The notes beneath the pieces were generated by a model. It was not told the origin of the DNA, searched no databases, and saw only the letters and a program-made list of their open reading frames with translations. This document shows, piece after piece, positions 9,291-16,548 of a stretch of 64,000 bases of DNA. This DNA comes from Halobellus litoreus. GTDB taxonomy: Archaea > Halobacteriota > Halobacteria > Halobacteriales > Haloferacaceae. Both the position numbers and the translations under genes were made by a program. The stretch is taken from NCBI RefSeq assembly GCF_024464595.1, contig NZ_JANHAW010000001.1, forward strand, positions 1 through 64,000, given 5' to 3'. Position 1 is the first letter of the stretch, and every line of letters starts with the position of its first letter.

Positions 9291-9376
9291 CGAGCGCCGG
9301 ACCGGTTCGATGACGAGCGCCGGACCGGTTCGATGACGAGCGCTGGACTGGTTCGGTGACGAGTGCCGGATCACCA
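9285..9376. repeat. 23-bp tandem repeat, four copies
   Basis: Four head-to-tail 23-bp copies begin at 9285, 9308, 9331 and 9354. Copies 1 and 2 are identical (TCGATGACGAGCGCCGGACC plus GGT), copy 3 has two changes and copy 4 is the most diverged. The stop codon of the ABC ATPase lies in copy 1, so the array starts at the very end of the operon and fills part of the spacer before the demethylase gene. It may be neutral slippage, a termination zone, or a binding array. Confidence 0.85.
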
Positions 9377-9520
9377 CGTGACGGTCGCTGGGACCCGGTA
9401 GTCGCCCTCGAACTGACTCGACAAATATCATCGGATCCACGGGGCCCACTTCGGTGTCGTCGGAGCCAACCGACGTAGTCCAGTTATTTTCGAGACCGGA
9501 ATCCGCCTGTATTTACGATC

Positions 9521-9548
9521 ACTTCCCGTATTGGAAGTAATTTTTAAG
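9521..9548 (+). promoter_or_regulatory. Promoter and candidate operator of the LigM-like gene
   Basis: ACTTCC (9521-9526) and GGAAGT (9533-9538) form an inverted repeat with a 6-bp spacer, directly followed by the TATA-like ATTTTTAAG at 9540-9548. The ATG at 9572 lies about 25 bp further on, so the message is probably leaderless. A dimeric regulator on this palindrome would touch the BRE/TATA region. Confidence 0.5.
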
Positions 9549-9571
9549 TCGGTCACACTGGATGTAGACGT

Positions 9572-10915
9572 ATGCCCGAGCGAAGCCTCGAAGACGCGCT
9601 CGAATCAGCCGGTAGCCCTCTCGAACTCCTCCGCCGAAATCGCGGACGACACCCCTATCCAGTGCCGTCGGAGCACACGAACTGGATCGAGGAGGTGAAA
9701 AGCTGGCGGGAGACCTGCAGCCTGTCGGACCTCTCACATCACCAGAAAGACCTCTACGTCAGGGGTCCGGACGCGCTCGACGTGTTCGCCGACCTCGGCG
9801 TCAACGACTTCGAGGGCTTCGAGCCCGGACAGGCGAAGCAGTTCGTCGCCTGTAACACCGAGGGGTACCTCATCGGCGACGCCATCCTGTTTTACCTCGA
9901 CGACGAGGAGCTGAAGCTCACGGGGACACCGATCGCGCCCAACTGGGTCGAGTACAACCTCGAAACGGGCGAGTACGATGCGACCTCGGAGGCGGACGAG
10001 CGCTATCACGACAAGGACGAACCGCACAAGACGTTCAGGTACCAGCTCCAGGGACCGAAGGCGCTCGACGTGATGCGGGACGCCGTCGAGGGGGAGATCC
10101 CCGACATCCCGTTCTTCAACTTCGACGAGGTGACCATCGCCGACGTCGACGTGCACGCCCTGAAGCATTCGATGGCCTCGAACGTCGGCTTCGAGATCTG
10201 GGGTCCCTGGGAGGCCGGGGACGCCGTCCGCGACGCCCTCGTCGAGGCCGGTGAGGAATACGGTCTGCGACAACTGGGCGAGAAGAGTTACAAGGCGCAG
10301 GGACAGGAGAAGGGATGGATCGCCCGCCCGGTCCCGGCCATCTACGGCGACGAGATGGCGGAGTACCGAGACTGGCTCGACGACGATAGCTACGAGGCGA
10401 TCAGCACCCTGGGTGGAAGCTTCGACGCCGACGACATCTCGGCGTATTACCTCAACCCGATCGAACTGGGCTACGAGCGCTTCGTCGACTTCGATCACGA
10501 CTTCGTCGGTCGAGAGGCGGTGCGGGAGATGACCGAGGAACCGCAGCGGGAGAAGGTGACGCTCGTCTGGGACCACGAGGACGTCCTCGAACTGTTCGCG
10601 TCGCTGCTGGGGGAGGGAGAGACGTACAAGTACTTCGACCTCTCGATGCCCTACTGGGCGGTCTTCCACTACGACGAGGTGCTGAAAGACGGCGACTCGG
10701 TCGGCCTGGCGAAGTACTTCGGGTACACCTACAACGAGCGGGAAGTGCTTTCGCTTGCGCTCGTCGACGAGGAGTACGCAGAACCGGGCACGGAGGTAAC
10801 ACTCGTGTGGGGCGAACCCGACGGCGAATCGGCGAATCCGAAAGTCGAGTCGCACACGCAGACGGAAATCACCGCGACCGTCGCGCCGAACCCGTACGTC
10901 GACGCGGAGCGGTAG
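9572..10915 (+). CDS. LigM-like tetrahydrofolate-dependent O-demethylase (GcvT-fold)
   Basis: A 447-residue protein of the aminomethyltransferase (GcvT) fold. It matches the LigM type, enzymes that move a methyl group from methoxylated aromatics such as vanillate to tetrahydrofolate, rather than glycine-cleavage T-protein. The LigM-like start is clear: PYPVPSEHTNWIEEVKSWRE, then LSDLSHHQKDLYVRGPDAL (about 51-69) and AKQFVACNTEGYLIGDAILF. Later come YLNPIELGYERFVDFDHDFVGREA (about 291-314) and a C-terminal GcvT-like beta domain. The neighbouring ABC importer could deliver the substrate. Exact substrate and cofactor are not visible; other methylated compounds remain possible. Expected location: cytoplasm. 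Confidence 0.75.
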   Translation: MPERSLEDALESAGSPLELLRRNRGRHPYPVPSEHTNWIEEVKSWRETCSLSDLSHHQKDLYVRGPDALDVFADLGVNDFEGFEPGQAKQFVACNTEGYLIGDAILFYLDDEELKLTGTPIAPNWVEYNLETGEYDATSEADERYHDKDEPHKTFRYQLQGPKALDVMRDAVEGEIPDIPFFNFDEVTIADVDVHALKHSMASNVGFEIWGPWEAGDAVRDALVEAGEEYGLRQLGEKSYKAQGQEKGWIARPVPAIYGDEMAEYRDWLDDDSYEAISTLGGSFDADDISAYYLNPIELGYERFVDFDHDFVGREAVREMTEEPQREKVTLVWDHEDVLELFASLLGEGETYKYFDLSMPYWAVFHYDEVLKDGDSVGLAKYFGYTYNEREVLSLALVDEEYAEPGTEVTLVWGEPDGESANPKVESHTQTEITATVAPNPYVDAER

Positions 10916-11102
10916 CGGGGCGGGAAGGCTCGTCACGGTGATCTGACAACAAGATTTATTGTGGAATGTGCTGGAATTGTTTATTGATGGACCGGATAGC
11001 GCACGTAATCTTGATCGGGGACCTCTTACGCTCGGAATATCAGTCAGTTCTCGGCGACGGGAGAGCGAAGTCACCACCGGATGGAAGACTGCGGAGGAAC
11101 CG

Positions 11103-11912
11103 ATGAGTAGGGCCTCTCCACGGTCTTTAGAGTCGTCATACGAAGCGGCGATCCTCGACTTAGACGGGACCGTCTACCTCGGAGACCGCCTCATCGCCGG
11201 TGTCGACGAAAGCATCGCCACCCTGCGCGAAGTCGTCGGACGGGTGCTGTTTCTCACGAACAAGGCGATCGCCCGTCGACAGGACTACAGCGAGAAACTC
11301 CAGCGTCTGGGCGTCGAGGCGACCGTCGACGACGTCGTCAACTCGGGATGGGTGACGGCCCAGTACGTTCGCGAGACGTACCCCGACAGCGAGGCCTTCG
11401 TCGTGGGCGAAACGCCACTGCTCGACGAATTCCGCGACGCGGACGTCGAGACGACGACAGAGCATCCGGGAGATCTCGTCGTGGCGTCGATGGATCGGGA
11501 GTTCGACTACGAAACCCTGGACATCGCGCTTCGGACGCTCGACGGTGGCGCGCCGTTTCTGGCGACGAATCCCGACCGGACCTGCCCGACGCAGGAGGGG
11601 GCGATTCCGGACGCCGCCGGGATGATCGGCGCGATAGAGGGCGTGACCGGAGAGACTGTGGACGAAATCCTCGGAAAGCCCTCGCCGCGGATGATCGAGA
11701 CGGCGCTCGATCGGGTCGGCGTCGATCCCGAGCGCTGTCTGATGGTCGGCGACCGCATCGAGACGGACATCCGGATGGGTGAACGCGCCGGAATGACGAC
11801 CGTGCTGGTCCTCTCCGGCGTCACTGATCGTGAGACCATCGACGCCGTCGATGTCGATCCCGACTTCGTGTTGGAGTCGCTGGCCGACGTCAACGACGTG
11901 CTTGGGACCTGA
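11103..11912 (+). CDS. HAD-superfamily phosphatase, NagD/HAD-IIA type
   Basis: A 269-residue haloacid-dehalogenase hydrolase. Motif I DLDGTVYLGD (about residues 18-27) supplies the nucleophilic Asp. Motif II is LFLTNKA, with Asn replacing the more common second Asn of LTNNS. Motif III Lys is in LGKPSPRMIE, and motif IV is MVGDRIETDIRMG. A cap domain lies between II and III, as in NagD, AraL and p-nitrophenyl phosphatase-like enzymes, which dephosphorylate sugar phosphates or phosphoglycolate. I start at ATG 11103; an upstream in-frame TTG at 10959 would add 48 residues without family resemblance. It follows the O-demethylase after 187 bp, so a shared role is possible but unproven. Confidence 0.88.
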   Translation: MSRASPRSLESSYEAAILDLDGTVYLGDRLIAGVDESIATLREVVGRVLFLTNKAIARRQDYSEKLQRLGVEATVDDVVNSGWVTAQYVRETYPDSEAFVVGETPLLDEFRDADVETTTEHPGDLVVASMDREFDYETLDIALRTLDGGAPFLATNPDRTCPTQEGAIPDAAGMIGAIEGVTGETVDEILGKPSPRMIETALDRVGVDPERCLMVGDRIETDIRMGERAGMTTVLVLSGVTDRETIDAVDVDPDFVLESLADVNDVLGT

Positions 11913-12027
11913 CTCTCTCTGGGGCTATTATCCTCGGGGCTGATACCTCGGACACCGAGGTCCTGGTCACGTTCCGCGGCGCTTCTTCCCGTCTCGACCG
12001 ACTGCCTCAATCGACTCGTCAACTACC

Positions 12028-13230
12028 TCAGTCGACCTCCTCAGTCAACACGTCCTTGACGACCTGCGGGTCTTCGAGCAACTGGTGTTTGGTGTAACTC
12101 CCCTCCGCGCTGCCGCCGCTGTGTTTCGACTGTTCGATGATGTCCAGGAACGCGTGTTCTTTGAGGAGGTCGCGAACGCGCCGAAGCGAGAGCGTGTCGG
12201 ACCCCTGGCCGTCGCAGATGTTCTCGTACACGTCGTAGACGCGACTCGTGCGGAATCCCTCCTGGTGGTCGCTCGACAGCGAGAGGATCGCGAGCGCCTG
12301 CAACACGTACCGGGAGTGCGGCGTCGATCCGCGGATGAGTTCGCGGAACCGGTCGGTCTCCGCGCGCTCGCGAGCCTGTGTGACGAACTCCTCGCGGACG
12401 GTCTGTGCACCCGTCGACTGGGCGATTTCGCCCGCGTACCGGAGGATGTCGATCGCCTTTCGGGCGTCGCCGTGCTCCCTGGCGGCGAGCGCGGCCGCTC
12501 GCGGGATCGTCGAGGCGTCGAGGACATCGTCGCGAAACGCGTCCGAGCGTGCCTCCATGATCTCACGGAGTTGATTCGCGTCGTACGGCGGAAAGACGAA
12601 CTCCCGCTCGCAGAGGCTGGATTTGACCCGCTCGTCCATCCGATCCTTGTACTGGATCTTGTTGCTGATCCCGATAACGCCGAGTTTGCACTGCTCGATC
12701 TTGCCCGCTTCGCCGGCCCGGGACAGCTGCATCAGGATGTCGTCGTCGGAGAGTTTGTCGATCTCGTCGAGGAGAATGAGGACGACGTCGTACTGCGCGT
12801 CGAGGATCCGCCAGAGTCGCTTGTAGTACGTCGAGGTGCTGAGCCCCTTGTCGGGGACTTTGATCCCGGTTACGTCCGATTCGTTGACGCCGTCGGCGAT
12901 CGTCTGGACGGCCTGCGTCTCGGTGGTGTCCTGCGCGCAGTCGACGTACGCGAACGTCGCCTTCACGTCCTCTTCGCCCGCCGTGTCGACCAGCCGCTGT
13001 GAGACGTACTTCGCACAGAGTGATTTTCCGGTCCCGGTTTTCCCGTAGATGAGGACGTTACTCGGACTCTGACCGAATATCGCGGGGTTGACCGCGGCCG
13101 CGAGGTCAGATATTTCGTCGTCCCGGCCGACGATGCGTCCTTCTCCGGGGAGGTGATTGATCTCGAGCAGTTCTTTGTTAGAAAAGATGGGATCCTCTCG
13201 GGTGAAGAGGTCGTCGCTGGTGTCCGGCAT
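12028..13230 (-). CDS. orc1: Orc1/Cdc6 replication initiator
   Basis: A 400-residue AAA+ origin-recognition protein. Walker A is YGKTGTGKS near residue 62, Walker B is VLILLDEIDKL near 150, and sensor 1 is GVIGISNK near 183. The lid domain contains ARKAIDILRYAG (sensor 2 region), and a C-terminal winged helix begins near residue 300 (HSRYVLQALAILSLS). It should bind the 21-bp boxes in the adjacent origin and load the MCM helicase. I start at ATG 13230 (MPDTSDDLF) rather than the longer frame, because the upstream codons run through ORB1 and the origin. It reads away from the origin, the usual layout of haloarchaeal oriC1. ORB1 lies only 8 bp upstream of the ATG, so autoregulation is likely. 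Confidence 0.96.
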   Translation of the reverse strand: MPDTSDDLFTREDPIFSNKELLEINHLPGEGRIVGRDDEISDLAAAVNPAIFGQSPSNVLIYGKTGTGKSLCAKYVSQRLVDTAGEEDVKATFAYVDCAQDTTETQAVQTIADGVNESDVTGIKVPDKGLSTSTYYKRLWRILDAQYDVVLILLDEIDKLSDDDILMQLSRAGEAGKIEQCKLGVIGISNKIQYKDRMDERVKSSLCEREFVFPPYDANQLREIMEARSDAFRDDVLDASTIPRAAALAAREHGDARKAIDILRYAGEIAQSTGAQTVREEFVTQARERAETDRFRELIRGSTPHSRYVLQALAILSLSSDHQEGFRTSRVYDVYENICDGQGSDTLSLRRVRDLLKEHAFLDIIEQSKHSGGSAEGSYTKHQLLEDPQVVKDVLTEEVD

Positions 13231-13237
13231 ACTACAG

Positions 13238-13258
13238 GACACCGGGTTTCCGGTGAAA
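13238..13258 (-). repeat. Origin recognition box 1
   Basis: Reads TTTCACCGGAAAC-CCGGTGTC on the minus strand. It ends 8 bp before the orc1 ATG and so overlaps the orc1 promoter and start region. Confidence 0.88.
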
Positions 13259-13440
13259 TACGTTGTTATTCCCCGCCGCTCGCGGTTGGACGGGACCCGC
13301 TCGCACACCGTCGCTACCCGATGAAACCGGGGCGTTCGTTCCGCGAAGACGGGATACGCGTTCTGGATCGGCGAAGTATGTGATTCCCTGCAGACGGCAG
13401 GTACGTTGCTGGATTGAGCAGTCCGTTCCGGGTCGACACA

Positions 13441-13461
13441 CACACCACGTTTCCGGTGAAA
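13441..13461 (-). repeat. Origin recognition box 2
   Basis: Minus-strand copy TTTCACCGGAAAC-GTGGTGTG. It faces box 3 head to head across a 41-bp spacer, forming an inverted pair. Confidence 0.92.
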
Positions 13462-13502
13462 CAAGGAAAAGGGGGAGGAAGTGGATCTGAAGTGGAGGTC
13501 AA

Positions 13503-13523
13503 TTTCACCGGAAACGTGGTGTG
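13503..13523 (+). repeat. Origin recognition box 3
   Basis: Plus-strand copy identical to box 2 (TTTCACCGGAAAC-GTGGTGTG). It points toward the AT-rich centre. Confidence 0.92.
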
Positions 13524-13716
13524 GGGGTCCCGAGAGACTGGCTCGCGGAACTCCGAAACATCGGGGATGCGAGGTCGAAAACGGGGATATCGCTGCGGTG
13601 ATTCGCGTGCATAGACGGTGTACTTCAGGAATCCACGCGGTCGGAGCCGACGGTATCTTCGTTTCTGGTACCCCGACGAGCTAACTTCACTAGCGTGCGA
13701 CGGAGTCACTGGTCGG

Positions 13717-13765
13717 TAACGAAAACGAGGTATATAATTGTTGCCTTCTGAAGGTCAGAATTCGA
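13717..13765. other. Candidate DNA-unwinding element
   Basis: The most AT-rich part of the origin, with GAAAACGAGGTATATAATTG at 13721-13740. It lies about 200 bp from box 3 and from box 4, so it is almost central between the two box groups. That is where initial melting is expected. Inference from composition and position only. Confidence 0.55.
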
Positions 13766-13978
13766 AGCCGAGGGGGGTACGTCTGCGCCGGCATCCCAAC
13801 GATTGATGTCACGAAGGAAGGGGCAGTGTTCCCTGGCTAAAGAAGCCTCAGTACTCCCTACGAAACGCCTTTTCAGCCGATTGCGCTGCACGGGGTGCTG
13901 CTCGGAGACCGAAGAGTGATCGATCAGCAGCGCAGAAACGTGCCCGCTGGCGGATGACTGACGGACGGTTCAGGCGGA

Positions 13979-13999
13979 TTTCACCGGAAACCCGGTGTG
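13979..13999 (+). repeat. Origin recognition box 4
   Basis: Plus-strand copy TTTCACCGGAAAC-CCGGTGTG, sharing the CCG variant with box 1. First of three same-direction boxes on the helicase side. Confidence 0.92.
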
Positions 14000-14039
14000 C
14001 CTCTCCCGCGTCGTCGACGCCGATACGCCGCTTCATCGC

Positions 14040-14060
14040 TTTCACCGGAAACGTGGTGTG
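14040..14060 (+). repeat. Origin recognition box 5
   Basis: Plus-strand copy TTTCACCGGAAAC-GTGGTGTG, identical to boxes 2 and 3, 61 bp after the start of box 4. Confidence 0.92.
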
Positions 14061-14131
14061 TCTCTCAGAAGTCCGAACTCCCCTCTCGAAATAACCGAAA
14101 TTTGTGTCCTCGCTCCTCCATCTTCCCGGTT

Positions 14132-14152
14132 TTTCACCGGAAACACGGTGTG
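14132..14152 (+). repeat. Origin recognition box 6
   Basis: Plus-strand copy TTTCACCGGAAAC-ACGGTGTG, the last box, 92 bp after the start of box 5. Confidence 0.92.
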
Positions 14153-14287
14153 CGTGCGATGAAAGAAACGAGACGTGTGTCAGAGTCGGTCTTGACATCG
14201 TCACGGGTAACACCATCACGGACGATGCCGGAACGCAAGCACGCCGGAGTAGCTACCGATAGCACCTGTACCGGGCCAGCTACCGAA

Positions 14288-14374
14288 AGTCCCGAATCCC
14301 TGCGACGGATCCGTACCTCTGCCACAGTCCCGTACCTCTGCTACAGTCCCATACCCCCGCCAAAAGTCCCGTAT
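14288..14374 (+). repeat. AGTCCC direct repeats between origin and helicase
   Basis: AGTCCC occurs at 14288, 14326, 14345 and 14365, spaced 38, 19 and 20 bp, that is multiples of about two helical turns. Two of the copies lie in a 19-bp unit (CTCTGCCACAGTCCCGTAC at 14317-14335, repeated with two changes at 14336-14354). All precede the helicase ATG at 14443 and could be an upstream control array or an iteron-like part of the origin. Confidence 0.65.
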
Positions 14375-14442
14375 CCCACGTCATCCCAGTGCGCCCGCGA
14401 CAGTCGCAAACCGTTTCCCGGTCGGGGACCTTCCGAGAAACG

Positions 14443-16539
14443 ATGACAGACGACGAGGGCGGCGAGGAATTGGGGGGCGAAGAACGATCTGATGCGGACG
14501 AGGGCCCGCACGGGTCGGCTGTACCCGTCGACGTGGAACGCTTCCGTGACGTCTTGGAGGCCGAGGGACGCCCGCTGGTAACTGCCTCGGAAGTCGCCCG
14601 ACGGCTGAGTACGACGCAGGCAGTCGCTTCGGAGGAACTCGACCGCCTCTCCGAGTCGGGCGCGATAGAGCGCGTCAACGTCGAATCGGATCCCGTCGTC
14701 TATTTCCCGAGAGAGTGGCGCAAGCTCGCCGATCGCGAGCGAATCGTGCTGTTCCCGGAGCGCCGAGAGATCGTCGTCGACCGCCCCACACAGTACACGC
14801 GCGCGCAACTCTCCCAGTTCGCTCACCTCGTCGACTCCACCGGCGAACGGGAACGAACGACTGCGGATCGGGAGACGAACACGCGTGGGTACATTTACGA
14901 GATCAGACAGGAAGACGTCTGGCAGGCCCCGTTCGACGACGTATCCGACCTGCTTTCGATGATGCGTTCGGTTCTCCCGCGTCGATCGCCCCACTTGGAA
15001 TCGTGGGTCGAATCGCAGTGGAAACGCGCAAACCGATTCCGCCTGTTCACCCACGAGGACGGCTACGTCGTCATCGAGGCCGCTTCGGAGAGTCTGATGG
15101 GCAACGTCGCGCGCCAGAAACTCGACGAGGAGCAGTTGGTTGCGCCGATCTCCGACACGCAGAGCTGGGTCCGAGACGGGGCGGAAGCAGCGATCAAGCG
15201 GATCCTCTACGAGGCGGGGTATCCGGTCGTCGACGACCGCGACCTCGATACCGGAGACCCGCTCGATCTGGACCTGACGGTCGATCTGCGCGATTACCAA
15301 CGGGACTGGGTCGATCGATTCCTCGATCAGCGGTCGGGCGTCCTCGTCGGCCCGTCGGGCGCGGGAAAGACAGTGACGGCGATCGGGGTCCTGGCCGCGG
15401 TCGGCGGCGAGACGCTCGTGTTAGTCCCGTCGCGTGAACTCGCCTCGCAGTGGCGTCAGGAACTCCTCAGGCACACCACCCTCGACGCGGAACAGATCGG
15501 CGAGTACCACGGCGGGCAGAAGGAGATCCGTCCGGTGACGATCGCGACCTACCAGACCGCGGGAATGGACCGCCACCGCTCCCTGTTCGACTCCCGCGGG
15601 TGGGGACTGGTCGTCTACGACGAGGTTCACCACATCCCTTCGAAGATATACCGACGGAGCGCGGACCTCCAGACGAAACACCGGCTTGGACTCTCGGCGA
15701 CTCCCGTTCGAGAGGACGACAAGGAGAAGGAGATATTCACGCTAATCGGCCCTCCGATCGGAACCGACTGGTCGAAACTGTTCGACGCCGGGTACGTCCA
15801 AGAGCCGGAGGTCCAGATCCGGTATCTGCCGTGGGCCGACGACCTCGCGCGTAACGAGTGGGCGAGCGCCGAGGGACGAGACAGGCACCGAATCGCGGCG
15901 GAGAACCCGCAGAAGATCGAAGAGACTCGCCGGCTGCTCGGCGCCCACCCGGACGCGAAAGCGCTCGTCTTCGTCGACTGGCTCGAACAGGGGAAAGCGC
16001 TCGCGGAGTCGCTCGACGTTCCGTTCGTCAGCGGCGAGATGCCGCATCACCGTCGCGAGCGCGTGTTCGATTCGTTTCGGGACGGCGACCTCCGCACGCT
16101 CGTTATCTCGCGCGTCGGCGACGAGGGCATCGACCTGCCGAACGCGGAGCTCGCGATCGTCGCGTCCGGCCTCGGCGGGTCGCGACGGCAGGGCGCACAG
16201 CGCGCCGGACGGACGATGCGACCCGCCGGCGGGTCACAGGTGTACGTACTCGCCACCCGCGGGACTTCCGAGGAGGACTTCGCACAGCGACGGATGCGCC
16301 ACCTGGCTGAGAAAGGCGTTCGGGTGAAGGAGTCGGACCGTCCCCGAGAGACGGAGACGGAGGCGGAGGCGGGCGTGACCGAAGCGGTGGCGGAGGACGG
16401 AACTGACTCGTCGAGAGACGACCGAGCCGAAGCGGACGAGGACGATCAGATCGAACAGCGAACAGACGACAGACCCGAAGGTGCCGATTCAGGCACGAAC
16501 CGGTTTGTCCGAGGCGACGCCGACGACCAGGAGGAGTGA
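14443..16539 (+). CDS. XPB/Rad25-like superfamily 2 DNA helicase
   Basis: A 698-residue SF2 helicase. The N-terminal 280 residues are an accessory region with an HTH-like segment near 40-80 (PLVTASEVARRLSTTQAVASEEL). The helicase core starts with LRDYQRDWVDRFL. Walker A is GPSGAGKT (about 305), motif II is the DEVH box in LVVYDEVHHIPS, motif III is LSATPVRED, and motif VI is GAQRAGRTMRP. Archaeal XPB relatives act in DNA repair or transcription-related remodelling. The final 75 residues are acidic low complexity. I start at ATG 14443; 18 upstream codons fall in the AGTCCC repeat region. The methylase-like gene starts 9 bp after its stop, so they probably share a transcript. Position next to oriC hints at a replication-linked role (inference). 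Confidence 0.88.
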   Translation: MTDDEGGEELGGEERSDADEGPHGSAVPVDVERFRDVLEAEGRPLVTASEVARRLSTTQAVASEELDRLSESGAIERVNVESDPVVYFPREWRKLADRERIVLFPERREIVVDRPTQYTRAQLSQFAHLVDSTGERERTTADRETNTRGYIYEIRQEDVWQAPFDDVSDLLSMMRSVLPRRSPHLESWVESQWKRANRFRLFTHEDGYVVIEAASESLMGNVARQKLDEEQLVAPISDTQSWVRDGAEAAIKRILYEAGYPVVDDRDLDTGDPLDLDLTVDLRDYQRDWVDRFLDQRSGVLVGPSGAGKTVTAIGVLAAVGGETLVLVPSRELASQWRQELLRHTTLDAEQIGEYHGGQKEIRPVTIATYQTAGMDRHRSLFDSRGWGLVVYDEVHHIPSKIYRRSADLQTKHRLGLSATPVREDDKEKEIFTLIGPPIGTDWSKLFDAGYVQEPEVQIRYLPWADDLARNEWASAEGRDRHRIAAENPQKIEETRRLLGAHPDAKALVFVDWLEQGKALAESLDVPFVSGEMPHHRRERVFDSFRDGDLRTLVISRVGDEGIDLPNAELAIVASGLGGSRRQGAQRAGRTMRPAGGSQVYVLATRGTSEEDFAQRRMRHLAEKGVRVKESDRPRETETEAEAGVTEAVAEDGTDSSRDDRAEADEDDQIEQRTDDRPEGADSGTNRFVRGDADDQEE

Positions 16540-16548
16540 GCTCCCAGG

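Larger units (their letters stand above)
13231..14442. other. oriC: Replication origin (oriC1-type)
   Basis: A 1.2-kb gene-free region between orc1/cdc6 and the XPB-like helicase. It carries six copies of a 21-bp element, TTTCACCGGAAAC followed by three variable bases and then GGTGT(G/C), matching the core of archaeal origin recognition boxes. Three copies lie near orc1 (13238, 13441, 13503) and three near the helicase (13979, 14040, 14132). An AT-rich stretch, including TATATAATTG at 13731-13740, is close to midway between the two groups and is the best candidate unwinding element (about 13717-13765). Short AGTCCC direct repeats follow at 14288-14370. Position beside orc1 and box symmetry make origin function very likely; activity is inferred. 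Confidence 0.93.
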
